Notes: generated by a model not told the origin, from the sequence alone. Positions 27,249 to 36,953 are shown, counted from the stretch's first letter. The stretch is DNA of 64,000 bases from Nitrosospira briensis C-128 (GCF_000619905.2 NZ_CP012371.1:3059942-3123941); one strand, 5' to 3'. Translations and numbers: made by a program.

Positions 27249-27755
27249 TTAATTGTTGTATTCCATTTTGGAAAGAAATGCACCTTGCTTATATTCCGGA
27301 TGTTTGGAAAGGTAGTCCTCGTACTCCTCATGACTCCCTATATGCCGCAACACGTATGCCGCGGAAGCACCCATATTCTGGGCATCGATCTGGTATACCT
27401 GTCCTGCTTCGACGTCAACTTTGATTGTTGGCTGTTTCGGATGGAAGACATAGTGCATGCCATTCCCGTAAGCTGCGAATATCCCTAGCCAATGTGCCCC
27501 AGGATCAACCTCGATTACAAACGGGATCAATTCCGGCAGCCAGCTGGAAAATACAGTATTTCCGTCAACCTTCTGCACTGCTACCCGTATATGGTGGTTC
27601 CAGGTCTCGCTGTAATTCAGTCCAATAATTGTTGCAACATCCTTTTTACTTTTTATTTCACTTTCATACATCTTCTTTGGTGTGTATATGGCGCATCCCG
27701 AGAGAAACAGCGCAATGAGAAAACCCGACACATGCCGATTAAAGACAAGATTCAT
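27249..27755 (-). CDS. hypothetical lipoprotein
   Basis: The 168-residue protein has a lipoprotein signal (hydrophobic FLIALFLSGC, lipid on Cys about 21). The mature part is a compact beta-rich domain with PFVIEVDPGAHWLGIFA and VDVEAGQVYQIDAQ. This resembles small DUF2846-like lipoproteins, in which a strand reading VEAGKTYY is common, but the match is loose. The function is unknown. Confidence 0.7.
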   Translation of the reverse strand: MNLVFNRHVSGFLIALFLSGCAIYTPKKMYESEIKSKKDVATIIGLNYSETWNHHIRVAVQKVDGNTVFSSWLPELIPFVIEVDPGAHWLGIFAAYGNGMHYVFHPKQPTIKVDVEAGQVYQIDAQNMGASAAYVLRHIGSHEEYEDYLSKHPEYKQGAFLSKMEYNN

Positions 27756-27863
27756 GCAACCCTCTTGAGGAAAATAAGTGGAGCGGAATTTTATCAGGAT
27801 ATTGCTGAGCTGGCGTATGGGCTGATATCGAACTCTCTTTATCGTCCGTTCGCATTTTTTCTA

Positions 27864-27881
27864 TTTTCGCATATGCGAAAA
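27864..27881. repeat. perfect 18-bp palindrome (TTTTCGCATATGCGAAAA)
   Basis: It lies about 110 bp upstream of the 27249-27755 lipoprotein gene. There is no following T-run. It may be an operator for that gene. Confidence 0.55.
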
Positions 27882-27947
27882 CATGCTCCGGATCGGCTTG
27901 GTTTGATTGACGAGGCCGCCGCTCAGCTATTACAAAAAGGATCGTAG

Positions 27948-27979
27948 CCGGATGGCCGCGACCAAAGGCCCGGTGTGCT
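27948..27979 (+). repeat. short repeat, shared with 25719-25749
   Basis: Second copy of the GGATGGCCG...AAAGGCCC repeat, lying 35 bp before recognisable IS3 transposase sequence. Confidence 0.5.
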
Positions 27980-28012
27980 AAACGCCTCGAGCCCGGCCCG
28001 CTGGCAGTATGT

Positions 28013-28292
28013 GAATGACCAAAGGATTCATCTGCCTTACCGCCGTCGTGGATTGGGCCTCACGCCGTGTGTTAGCCGCAAAGGTAGCAATCGCGCTGAA
28101 AGCCTGTCATGCCGTCGATGTGCTGCAAGAGGCGTCCATCGCCATGGCAAGCCGGAGATCGCGAATACCTAGGCAATCGATCATGCAAGACATGGACTGG
28201 TACAACCGATCCGGCCGCATTCGAGCCTGGGCAAGAAAATACCTGATGAGGCCTATGCCGTGATGCTGTCGACGGTTGAACTGGCGGCGTGA
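28013..28292 (+). pseudogene. IS3-family transposase (OrfB) remnant
   Basis: The plus strand reads MTKGFICLTAVVDWASRRVL, the core of the IS3 OrfB integrase domain around its second catalytic Asp. Then, in another frame, it reads HGKPEIANT. Later, after a deletion, it reads HSSLGKKIPDEAYAVML and ends at TGA 28290-28292. At least two frameshifts and missing internal sequence show that it is dead. Terminal repeats were not found. Confidence 0.75.
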
Positions 28293-28650
28293 GAATCAGC
28301 AAAGATCCCACAAAAAAAATGCAGGTTGCTGTTCAGACAATCGGGACCACTTCCAACCATTTTCAATCGCGCGACGCGGGGATGGAGAGCCTTGGGCTGA
28401 TGGCTATTTCGCAAGTACGATTAGTGACCATAGGGGTGGGCGGATGATTGGCAGGCATGTGCGAAATCAAGTTAAAGCCTGTCAGAAGCGGTATGCGGAT
28501 TATCAGCTTCCGTTATTCTGAGCGCAAATATCCGTTGCGTCGGCGTGGTTCTTTATTCCATGAGCGGCATGGCGATCATGTTTTTCGTTATTGTCGCGCT
28601 ATAGTTTGATATCATAACGCGTCGATTAAAACGCGGAACGGATCATCTGG
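28293..28650. other. 358-bp gap after IS3 remnant
   Basis: One short plus-strand frame ends at about 28521 with a basic tail (RHVRNQVKACQKRY) but has no recognisable start or family. It is probably element debris. The promoter of the lipoprotein at 28651 should lie at the end of this stretch. Confidence 0.4.
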
Positions 28651-30054
28651 ATGAAACCTAATCACAAGAAAAGAATAATTTCATGGGGCCGCTTGCTGCC
28701 ACTAACAATTGCCCTGGGACTTGTCGCGTGTGGTGGTGATGGCAGCGGACCCACCGCAAGCAATGGTAGCGGCGGCAACAGCGCTGCAACCGCCGAAAAA
28801 GGTCCGGCTACGGGCAGATTGCTGGATGCCGCCGTGAGCGGCGTAGCGTACCTGGCGTCTTCCGGCGCCGCCGGCAATACAGATGAAAGCGGGATCTACA
28901 AATACAGTCACGGGGATACGGTTGAATTCAAGCTGGGCAGCCTGATTCTCGGGAAACCGAAAGGCGCGGCTATCGTTACCCCTATGGAACTGGCCGGTGA
29001 CAGTGATAAAAGGTTGCAAAACCTGCTTATCCTGTTGCAGTCGCTGGACGCTGATGGTAATGCCGTAAATGGCATTACCATTCCGGCTGCGGCCGCGGCG
29101 GCTGTCACTGCCTCGATTAATCTGGATAGCGAACCTGCTGCGTTTACCGCATCGGCCGAATTGCAGAAAGCAAGGGAGGCGGGCGGCGTTACGGGTGTAG
29201 TGAAGACGGCGGAACAGGCCAACGCCCACTTCCTTTCGCAGGGGATACCTCTGCTCAGCACCAATATCTGGGTCAGACATGATGACGCGACAGCTTCTGT
29301 CATCCGTATTTCGGCTGGTAACGGCGGCGAATATCTGAACGGAGAAGCTACGCCGGATGATTCATGCGATACCAACCGTGTGTGCGGCGGCAAACTGCTG
29401 AGCAAAGCCGGAGTGGAATACGGAGCAGCGAGGGTATCCGAGTTTGATACAAGAGGATTCAAGTTTGTTGGCAAGCCCACAATCGATACCAACCTTCATG
29501 CCGGTTTATCCAACCCAAGGCCAGCCTGGCGCGTGCGTACCGATGGTTCCGAACTGATCGCCTCGGATATCATGACAGTGCAAAGACCGAGGAAACAAGC
29601 CAGTCTCTTCGGCGAGCTTTTCCATATTGCTGGCACGCTCGAGGTAAGCTCTTCGAAGGAACCCATCAAGACCGAGGTCAAGGAGATCAGGTATTCCAAA
29701 ATGGAGAATGATCCAAAAGGCATTATCGGGGCTTGGGTACCTGACCCGGCTGCCATCAAGATACAAACCTACTTTTTCTTTTCCAATGGAAAATTCATGA
29801 TGGTTGATCCTATCGGGGATCCGGAACGCGCCGGCCATGAAAGTTGTGGTGAGCCGGGTATCGAATTTGCCTCATATACTTATGATGCCGGCAGCAAGGG
29901 CTTGGCGATTAAAGGATTCACCTATGATAACAACGGTTGCGCGGGTTTTTCCGGCGCCGAGACGACATCGTTCAAACTGAATGCCGACGGCAATACCGCA
30001 ACGCTTGAAACAAAGGGTGGTCCCGCATTGACGTTGCATCGGATTTCTAAGTAG
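28651..30054 (+). CDS. large lipoprotein, adhesin-like
   Basis: The 467-residue lipoprotein (lipobox LVACGG) has a Gly/Ser-rich linker. A domain follows with GRLLDAAVSGVAYLASSG, TDESGIYKY and LGSLILGK. This arrangement is common in proteobacterial surface lipoproteins, in which the N-terminal module precedes variable domains. The C-terminal half (about 320-467) contains a lipocalin- or META-like beta domain with GAWV and YFFFSNGKFMMVD, plus paired Cys. The lipocalin gene follows 16 bp downstream, so the two form an operon of outer-membrane lipoproteins. Confidence 0.75.
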   Translation: MKPNHKKRIISWGRLLPLTIALGLVACGGDGSGPTASNGSGGNSAATAEKGPATGRLLDAAVSGVAYLASSGAAGNTDESGIYKYSHGDTVEFKLGSLILGKPKGAAIVTPMELAGDSDKRLQNLLILLQSLDADGNAVNGITIPAAAAAAVTASINLDSEPAAFTASAELQKAREAGGVTGVVKTAEQANAHFLSQGIPLLSTNIWVRHDDATASVIRISAGNGGEYLNGEATPDDSCDTNRVCGGKLLSKAGVEYGAARVSEFDTRGFKFVGKPTIDTNLHAGLSNPRPAWRVRTDGSELIASDIMTVQRPRKQASLFGELFHIAGTLEVSSSKEPIKTEVKEIRYSKMENDPKGIIGAWVPDPAAIKIQTYFFFSNGKFMMVDPIGDPERAGHESCGEPGIEFASYTYDAGSKGLAIKGFTYDNNGCAGFSGAETTSFKLNADGNTATLETKGGPALTLHRISK

Positions 30055-30070
30055 CTTGGAGGGGTTCGGA

Positions 30071-30631
30071 ATGCGTACATTACTGTTTTCATTCTCCCTG
30101 ATGACCATGGTCGCATTGACCGGGTGTGCCGGAGTCCCTCAAGTGAGGCTCCCACAGGATGTTGCACCGGTCACCAGCTTCGATACGCAGAAGTATCTGG
30201 GTAAATGGTATGAGATTGCACGCCTGGAGCATTCTTCCGAAAAAGGGTTGAGCGATATTACCGCGACTTACAGCTTGCGTGATGATGGTGGTATCAAGGT
30301 GGTGAACCGAGGATACGACGCCTTGAAAGACAAATGGCGCACTGCCGAAGGGAAGGCTTATCCTGTGGGAAGCCCCGACACGGGCTATTTGAAAGTATCT
30401 TTTTTTGGACCATTCTACGGTTCGTACGTAGTTTTCGATCTGGATACCGACTACCAGTATTCCTTTGTCACAGGGCCGGACAAGAACTATCTATGGTTGC
30501 TTTCGCGTACTCCACGCGCTTCGGATGAAGTGTTGACCCGATTCATAAGCGAAGCGGATAAGCTTGGGTACGATATCGACAAGCTTATCTATGTAGACCA
30601 AAGCCGATCAATCTCTTCAATGCCGCAATGA
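30071..30631 (+). CDS. blc: outer-membrane lipocalin, Blc family
   Basis: This 186-residue lipoprotein (lipobox LTGCAG) has the bacterial lipocalin signature GKWYEIARLEHSSEKG, followed by the second motif VVNRGYD and the third structural region YVVFDLDTDYQYSFV. Blc-type lipocalins bind lysophospholipids or fatty acids at the outer membrane and are often stress-induced. ATG 30071 is preferred to 30056 because GGAGGGG lies seven bases before it. It is cotranscribed with the upstream lipoprotein. Confidence 0.92.
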   Translation: MRTLLFSFSLMTMVALTGCAGVPQVRLPQDVAPVTSFDTQKYLGKWYEIARLEHSSEKGLSDITATYSLRDDGGIKVVNRGYDALKDKWRTAEGKAYPVGSPDTGYLKVSFFGPFYGSYVVFDLDTDYQYSFVTGPDKNYLWLLSRTPRASDEVLTRFISEADKLGYDIDKLIYVDQSRSISSMPQ

Positions 30632-30633
30632 TT

Positions 30634-31098
30634 TCAGATCGGGCTGGCGTTGCCATGCCTGGCGGTGTCGCGCAGTTGGCGCACTCTGTCATGGTTACGT
30701 TTTGCGCCCTCGTATTGCTGGTCAAGGAGGGCACGCAGATTGCCCGGTAATTCTTCCCTTAGCGCATTCTCATAGGCCACCACGGCAGCCGCTTCACCGC
30801 GTTCGCATTCTTCAAGCACCGCCAGATTATCATTGCTGGTCAAAGACGTCTTGAGGTCAACCCAGGCGCGATGCAATGTGCCTGTTACCGTCCCGCCGGT
30901 ATCGGGGTCACCGCCATACCGCCTGACCTCGGTACTCAACTTGTTGACGGCCTGCGCGCAACTCTGCGCCCGGTTTTCAAAATATGACTGCAGCGCGGCG
31001 TCATGCGTATCCTCCGCGCAGGTCCTGAAGCCATTTGCGCCGTCGCGCGAGATTTCAATCAAGTCGTTCAGCACGCTTACAATTTTATCGTTGTCCAT
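30634..31098 (-). CDS. PA2169-family four-helix-bundle protein (DUF2383)
   Basis: The 154-residue all-helical protein matches DUF2383, with the characteristic LNDLIEISRDGANGFRTCAE start and a C-terminal VVAYENALREELP...LLDQQYEGAKRNHDRVRQLRD helix. The fold is ferritin-like. Such proteins are usually stress-associated, and a metal-binding role is unproven. The gene converges on blc, with two bases between the stops. Confidence 0.85.
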   Translation of the reverse strand: MDNDKIVSVLNDLIEISRDGANGFRTCAEDTHDAALQSYFENRAQSCAQAVNKLSTEVRRYGGDPDTGGTVTGTLHRAWVDLKTSLTSNDNLAVLEECERGEAAAVVAYENALREELPGNLRALLDQQYEGAKRNHDRVRQLRDTARHGNASPI

Positions 31099-31292
31099 TT
31101 CATGTTCTCCGGGAAATAGTTCGCAGTCCTAAACGCCAAACGATAGAAGGACTGGGGGTCAGGGTCTGTACGTTGGCACACATTCTGCTATAAAGGTTGA
31201 GGCCGATACCGGCTTTCATTGGTCTTTCGCTCAGCTTAAATGAAAAAAGAAACCATTCCGTTGAGCCGCTATCCCGACACTCCGGTTGGTCG

Positions 31293-33644
31293 CTATTGCG
31301 GCTGCCTTTGCGGTACCAGCCGCCAGGTCACTCGCCCAACTTCTTCTCCTTCATGAATCTGTTGCGCAAAAAGCTCGAACTCATGCTTGCGCATTGCTTC
31401 CGGTATTTTTACCAGTAGTCGCAAAGGAATTCGCGCCTTTGCGCGGAAGACAACCTCAGGAAGCCTCAGGCGGCTGCAATGGTTGAGAGGGACGTGGACT
31501 ACGCGCGGGTGATTTTTTGAGTCGAGCGGCGCGAATGGCATGGAATGCGGGCGCACGCGCAGCCTTTCGGCGAATTCCGGCGATAGTTCGAGTACGATCT
31601 CGGCCCCGGCGGGAAGCCGCGGTACGATTTCAAGATGCATGCGCCGTGCTTTATCCGGTGCACCTGCCGCGATAAAGGGCAGGGCGACATAGTCCCGCGG
31701 TTCCGACCGAGGGGGTGGCACATTATTGACCACGTTGAAGTTGCGCCAGGTCACATTATTATTGTTGCGGATGAAGGTGGTGAAATTGTCCCAGTCCAGA
31801 AAATCGGCGGGTATGGGGCCAGGGTCGCGTGGTGCGTCGAGAATGCCGACGAAGCAATAATGCCCGGTTGCCGGTATCGCTTCGGATGGCCAGGTAATGC
31901 CATTCGAAACCGTCAGCAGGTCGCCGGTCGGTACGTTTGCCAGGGTGGTCGATCCCAGCAGCGTCCAGAGGTCCGGCGCGAGAAGCGTGGAGGGGGGTGC
32001 CCAATAGACAGTAGCCGCCACATCGGCCGCAGCCGAGCCGCCCCGGTTGCGCACACGTACATAAACGAAATTATCCTGCCCCGCTTCCGCTTCATAACCC
32101 AGGGTCATGTCGTTCTCGGTTCCGCTACCGGCGCCGAAAGCAGCTTGGGGATCGGCGATAGCCGTCTGCCGCAGAATGATATCCGGACTGGACGAGATCG
32201 CGCCCAGGTGGGGGTCGCCGTTGTCGCCGATGAAATCCCTCAGATAGATGTCGGGAGCGAGGTTGAGTACTGTCCCATCAATGATCGCGCGTAGATTGGG
32301 CATCACCCCGATGCGGTCCACAGCCGGATTCGCAGACAAGGTTCCATATGTGGCATCGGACAGAATCATGCGCAGTTGCCACGGGGCAAGGCGGTCGCCC
32401 GAGGCCGCTTCCACCAGGCCCTGCACCGCGAGTGCTGCACCCGTGACGATGGGGGTAGCGCTGGATGTGCCATTGAAGCCGGTCGTATAGAGGTTTGTCG
32501 CCGTATTGGTGGAATCGGAAGAAAGGGTGTCCACGTTCTCGCCCCATCCATAGCAGTCGATACGGCTGCCATGGCATGAAAAGCCGAGGCGCACGTGTGG
32601 GGCGGTGGAACTTGCCGCGCCCACCATGATGGCGCCTGAATCCAGAAAATCCGGGCTGGCGCGGTTGAATATCTGCTGGCCACCGGGATTCACCACCGTA
32701 TCCAGGTCGACGCCGCCGTTGCCGGCTGCCTCGACCACCACGATGCCAAGCGAGGTCGCGAGGAGGATCACGTCGAAAACGGCCGGTTCGATCTCGACGG
32801 GTACCAGGCTGTAACCGAACAGATTCGTCTGTGCTTCAAGCAGCAACACGTCGCCAAAGCGCATGACGCCAATCGCATCGAGTATCGGTTGGGCCGTACT
32901 ATAACCGCCTCCCGGCAGATGCTGGCCCACGCAGCGGACAGATGCCAGCGCGGGCGTGATGCCTACGCAACCCACGGCATTGTCTACCGCGGCGATTTCC
33001 CCGAGCACGCCGCTGCCGTGAAAATAATAGGAGTGATTCAGGCCCGAGATCAGCGTGATACCGTGCGCGGCGAGATCTTCATGATCAAAAGTCCAACCCC
33101 ACTCCATATCGACCAGTGCCTGACCAGCACCATCGCCGCCAGGAAAGTTCCAGGCATACTCCGCATCGATGCCGTCGGGCGCAGGGTCGAGATAGCCTTG
33201 ATTAGCGCTGCGCGGGTCATCCGCGGCATTGACGAATGGCGGCTCGACAGGCGGCGGCTCGACGTAAGCCATGGCCACGGATTCCCACTGGGAGAGATGC
33301 TTCACCAGTTCTTCGGCATTCGTGACAGGCGGCAGGTTGACCGCGAAATAGGCGTTCAGATTAGGCGCACGAAAGGCTGAATTCAACGCCCTGGCGCGTT
33401 CCCCCAACGCGGCGAACCGATCGGGTTCAAACGACAGGAGAGGTTCAAGTGTGATGCCTTCAAACTGTGCCGCCAGCGCATTCCACGGGCCGACACCGAG
33501 CGATTCCACCATTCGCGCGGTATCTTCGCGGGGAAGCTGGACGTGATCCTTGAATTTGACAATTACGCGGCGGTGATAGCCGGGCCCGGGCTGCGCTCGT
33601 TCCATGCCGGGCGTTGTGGCGCTTTCGTTCTCATTGGTAGCCAT
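31293..33644 (-). CDS. subtilisin-like serine peptidase (S8) with C-terminal beta domains
   Basis: The 783-residue protein has an S8 catalytic core in the order D179 (ALVDMEW), H209 (FHGSGVLGEIAA), oxyanion N309 (AAGNGG) and S394 (GTSSATP). The first 170 residues lack a signal peptide and look like an inhibitor-type prodomain (RRVIVKFKDHVQL). After the core come a CARDB-like domain (residues about 500-660, NFVYVRVRNRGGSAAADV) and a further C-terminal beta region. No secretion signal is visible, so either export uses another route or it acts inside. It lies divergent to the DUF2278 and PLD-like genes across a 395-bp region. Confidence 0.88.
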   Translation of the reverse strand: MATNENESATTPGMERAQPGPGYHRRVIVKFKDHVQLPREDTARMVESLGVGPWNALAAQFEGITLEPLLSFEPDRFAALGERARALNSAFRAPNLNAYFAVNLPPVTNAEELVKHLSQWESVAMAYVEPPPVEPPFVNAADDPRSANQGYLDPAPDGIDAEYAWNFPGGDGAGQALVDMEWGWTFDHEDLAAHGITLISGLNHSYYFHGSGVLGEIAAVDNAVGCVGITPALASVRCVGQHLPGGGYSTAQPILDAIGVMRFGDVLLLEAQTNLFGYSLVPVEIEPAVFDVILLATSLGIVVVEAAGNGGVDLDTVVNPGGQQIFNRASPDFLDSGAIMVGAASSTAPHVRLGFSCHGSRIDCYGWGENVDTLSSDSTNTATNLYTTGFNGTSSATPIVTGAALAVQGLVEAASGDRLAPWQLRMILSDATYGTLSANPAVDRIGVMPNLRAIIDGTVLNLAPDIYLRDFIGDNGDPHLGAISSSPDIILRQTAIADPQAAFGAGSGTENDMTLGYEAEAGQDNFVYVRVRNRGGSAAADVAATVYWAPPSTLLAPDLWTLLGSTTLANVPTGDLLTVSNGITWPSEAIPATGHYCFVGILDAPRDPGPIPADFLDWDNFTTFIRNNNNVTWRNFNVVNNVPPPRSEPRDYVALPFIAAGAPDKARRMHLEIVPRLPAGAEIVLELSPEFAERLRVRPHSMPFAPLDSKNHPRVVHVPLNHCSRLRLPEVVFRAKARIPLRLLVKIPEAMRKHEFELFAQQIHEGEEVGRVTWRLVPQRQPQ

Positions 33645-34039
33645 GATGTTCTTCCCCGGATCAGTCGTTACATCTAACGAATAGCATGGAATACGAAATA
33701 TTCAAGCTGAGCAGTGGCCCTTTCACAGAAGCGGCAGTAAGCAGATAAATACTCTCAAGGATGAAAACAGCTGGTTTGCCCGGATAGGGCGGGCCCCGAT
33801 CATCTGTTTTGAATGCGGGCTTGCGACCCGATAGCCGGATGCCGGGATGGCCTACTTATGCCGACAACCCCATACCGAGCAGAACTCGTCCAGCATCTTC
33901 CCGAGATACCGCTTCAGTTAGTTTTTGAGGCGATTCGTTTCCACCATCAGGATTGACATCGAGGCAACATGATCTATGTTGATAGTGGAGCACAGCAATT
34001 CTTTGCGTAGCGATGCGAATTTTTAAAGAGGGGGAAAGC
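33645..34039. other. 395-bp divergent intergenic region
   Basis: Separates the minus-strand subtilase from the plus-strand DUF2278 gene and should carry both promoters. No gene or clear promoter consensus was recognised. Confidence 0.5.
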
Positions 34040-35092
34040 ATGCCACTAAACGCATATGGAGTACTGAAGGGCCGGCCGGTGAACCGCCAACTCGCCTCGG
34101 GCGCCAATCCGCATTACCAGATCCATATCGTGGACGATACGACCCATTATCGCATCGCGGTGAATGTTACCTCGCAACTCGCCCCGTCCGAGCTGGAATT
34201 TCTTGTGGATTCAAGGTTCGACCATCCGCTCCTGGCAGAGTTGATCGACAAGCCTCTCGGCTGGCTTCCTCTTCAATCCAGGCCGGGTGGGGCCGCACTC
34301 GACTTTATACGCGGCAACCTGTTTGATCCGCGCGATATGCGTGTGCTCCCTCTCAGCGCACCCGGTCCGGATAACGATTTGAATGAGAAAATCGATCAGT
34401 TCGTACAGCGTGCAATGGCGGACGAGGACGCGCTTGTTTATGCTTTTGGTCAGCGGTGGGGACCTGAAAATAACAAAACCGATAAGATATTTGGCTTTAT
34501 TCCCGGCAATGGCGTTCATGATATCCATATGAATCAGGGTAACGCAGGGCGTTTCAAGGGCGATGACGGGGTATACCAGGATGGTGCCTTGTTATTTCAT
34601 TTTCCCCGGACCAGTCAATGGGTCGGTGTGTTTTTGAAGTTCCAGTCCCAGACCTGGCATACCGATGACAAGACTGGGCATCAGATTCATACCGAAACCA
34701 GTGGTCCCCCATCAGACGAGAACGTAGTGTCTCGCCCGTTCGTTCCAGGGGGACAACCCACCCCGGAGATGCCGGACGGGGCGATCCGAATTGTCGCAGC
34801 GCTCGTCAATAGCAGCCGGTCGCCTGAGATCGAATTTGTAACGCTCCTGAACACCACCAATCAGACAATCTCGCTTGATGGCTGGAACATTGCGGATCGC
34901 GACAAAAACAGGATGGCGCTAAAAGGGTCCATTACGGCTGGGGAGACATTGCGTGTGCAACTTGAACCGCCTGTTGTTCTGCCCAACAAGGGTGGAATCA
35001 TCACGATATTGAACGGCGATGGTTTGCGCGTGGATGGGGTGGCCTACACCAGGGAGCAGGCACGAAATCCGGGTTGGACGGTGAAGTTCTGA
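34040..35092 (+). CDS. DUF2278 (YukJ-like) protein with C-terminal lamin-tail domain
   Basis: The 350-residue protein has an N-terminal DUF2278 domain. It starts YGVLKGRPVNR, followed by HYQIHIVDD, FIPGNGVHDIHMNQGN and DGVYQDGALL. The C-terminal 100 residues form an immunoglobulin-like lamin-tail domain (EIEFVTLLNTTNQTISLDGW, then VDGVAYTREQA). Lamin-tail domains are often fused to bacterial nucleases or surface enzymes. No signal peptide is present. ATG 34040 follows GAGGGGGAAAGC and is chosen over 34013. The PLD-like gene follows 175 bp later on the same strand. Confidence 0.85.
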   Translation: MPLNAYGVLKGRPVNRQLASGANPHYQIHIVDDTTHYRIAVNVTSQLAPSELEFLVDSRFDHPLLAELIDKPLGWLPLQSRPGGAALDFIRGNLFDPRDMRVLPLSAPGPDNDLNEKIDQFVQRAMADEDALVYAFGQRWGPENNKTDKIFGFIPGNGVHDIHMNQGNAGRFKGDDGVYQDGALLFHFPRTSQWVGVFLKFQSQTWHTDDKTGHQIHTETSGPPSDENVVSRPFVPGGQPTPEMPDGAIRIVAALVNSSRSPEIEFVTLLNTTNQTISLDGWNIADRDKNRMALKGSITAGETLRVQLEPPVVLPNKGGIITILNGDGLRVDGVAYTREQARNPGWTVKF

Positions 35093-35267
35093 ACGGGCCG
35101 GCATATGGACCAGGATTGCACGCTTAGCCCAAGCGCGGTTGCGGTTTCGATTAAACCGGGTAACCAGTTCACGATGTGATCATGACTTGTCGCAATGGAG
35201 AGAACTGCGGAGAACGACTTGTGAGGAATCAGCAAGATAGCCGATGAGATCAAGATAGAGGGCAGAC

Positions 35268-36953
35268 ATGAAGGTTGCAGTTTATACAAATAGCGATGAT
35301 GCGTTCGTAGCCTGGGCGCCGGCTGGGTTTATACCGGGGTGTCGTGGTTTCATGCTGGAGCGAGCGCGTAAGACGCTGGGAAAAGAAAAGGTCGAAATTG
35401 TCGAGAACCGCATTGGGTTCAAAAAGGACAAACCCAAATCCGGTGACCACGAGCCATCCAGCAAATGGCCGTTTCAGCGGTTCAACTGGACAGACCATGC
35501 CATTGACGTAGGGGCCGAAGTTCGTTACCGGGTGACGGCAATGATCGAAGATGGCAGTGGACCTCCTTTAAAAAAAGGCGAGGCGAGCGACTGGTCGAGG
35601 TGGGCGAAACTTACTACCGATGCTGGTGATGGATTCTCGTGTTTCTTTAATCGAGGTCTTGTGCTTTCCCAATTCGTCGCACGGTATCTGGAAAAAAATC
35701 ACCTCACGCCGGCAAAGTTCAAGAAGCAACTTCAAGAAAGTGTCGATCCGGAATTTCGTGCTTTCCTTGAAGGTGATCTCGGCACCAGGCTCATGGAGCT
35801 TCTAGAAGATACGCAAGGCGATGCCGAGCTTCACGCAGCGCTATATGAGCTGGGAGACAGCAAGCTCGAGAATGCGATGATCGCACTCGCATCGCGGCTG
35901 CATGTCATTCTCGCCAATGGGTCGGATGCGTCCGGCGATGGAAACAAGGCTGCACGTTTGCACTTGCACGATAACGGCGTTTCGATTATCGATCGGCTGC
36001 TCAAGTCGAAAGGGCTCGGTCACAACAAATTCCTGGTTTTATCGGATGCGGCGGGACCCAGGGCGGTCTGGACCGGAAGCACCAACTGGGGCACGACCGG
36101 GCTCTGTACCCAGGTCAACAATGGATTGCTTATCGAAGATGAGGCTATTGCGCGATTGTATCGCCAGCAGTGGGATCGTCTGAAGAATGCCTCGCCTCCC
36201 GATACCGTCCCGGCCGGGTTTCCCGCGACGCTGATCGAAGCCAACGACAAGCCTCACTCTTTTTCTATCGGAGCAGCGAAAGTCACAGTCTGGTTCACGC
36301 GTACATCGAATGGCCGCGACATGGACGCGCTCCGGGAGATCATCAACTCGGCGAACGATTCGATCCTCTTTCTCATGTTCACGCCCGGAAAAGCCGGACT
36401 GCATATGTTGGCCGGTCAGCGGGCCAACGAAAAAAAAATGTATGTGCGTGGGGTAGTCAGCACGCTGGGCAAGGATGATGGCGACAAGAACGTGCTGGAT
36501 ATCAGCCTTGTCAGTAGTGATAGAAAATTCAAACCTGACCGGTATACGGTGCTTCAACCGCAAGGAATAGGCGTGGCATTGGGTCCCTGGATCGCAGAAG
36601 TCACTCGCAAAACTTTCCAGCAAATCGGCCACGCGATCGTGCACTCCAAAATACTCGTGATCGACCCGCTATCCGAGCATCCCGTGGTTGTGACGGGAAG
36701 CCATAATTTCTCTGAGCCGGCAAGCAAGAAAAACGATGAAAATCTGGTAATCGTGCGTGGCCATAAGAAACTCGCTATAGCCTATGCGACTCATGTCATG
36801 TCGGTATATCAGCATTACCGCTTCCGATCGTATATCCGTGAGATGCTCGCGCAGGGGAAGGTACCCTGGAGTTCTCTCCACGACGATGACCAATGGCTAA
36901 AAGATGAGTTGCAATCCAAAGCTCAGGAGATTCGATACTGGACAACCTCCTAA
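35268..36953 (+). CDS. phospholipase D-like protein with two HxK motifs
   Basis: The 561-residue protein has an N-terminal fibronectin-like segment (residues about 1-115). Two PLD-family active-site motifs follow: HNKFLVLSD at about residue 252, followed by TGSTNWG, and HSKILVIDPL at about residue 459, followed by TGSHNFSEPA. Paired HKD sites form one catalytic centre in PLD nucleases, phospholipases and transferases. No signal peptide is present. The position after a lamin-tail protein and opposite a subtilase suggests a functional group. Whether it acts on DNA or lipid cannot be decided from sequence. Confidence 0.85.
   Translation: MKVAVYTNSDDAFVAWAPAGFIPGCRGFMLERARKTLGKEKVEIVENRIGFKKDKPKSGDHEPSSKWPFQRFNWTDHAIDVGAEVRYRVTAMIEDGSGPPLKKGEASDWSRWAKLTTDAGDGFSCFFNRGLVLSQFVARYLEKNHLTPAKFKKQLQESVDPEFRAFLEGDLGTRLMELLEDTQGDAELHAALYELGDSKLENAMIALASRLHVILANGSDASGDGNKAARLHLHDNGVSIIDRLLKSKGLGHNKFLVLSDAAGPRAVWTGSTNWGTTGLCTQVNNGLLIEDEAIARLYRQQWDRLKNASPPDTVPAGFPATLIEANDKPHSFSIGAAKVTVWFTRTSNGRDMDALREIINSANDSILFLMFTPGKAGLHMLAGQRANEKKMYVRGVVSTLGKDDGDKNVLDISLVSSDRKFKPDRYTVLQPQGIGVALGPWIAEVTRKTFQQIGHAIVHSKILVIDPLSEHPVVVTGSHNFSEPASKKNDENLVIVRGHKKLAIAYATHVMSVYQHYRFRSYIREMLAQGKVPWSSLHDDDQWLKDELQSKAQEIRYWTTS

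Noticed and set aside
27732-27947. 72-codon plus-strand frame beginning in the lipoprotein gene start
   Set aside because: It contains the palindrome 27864-27881, overlaps another gene start and lacks a ribosome site; reads plausibly but not enough to call.
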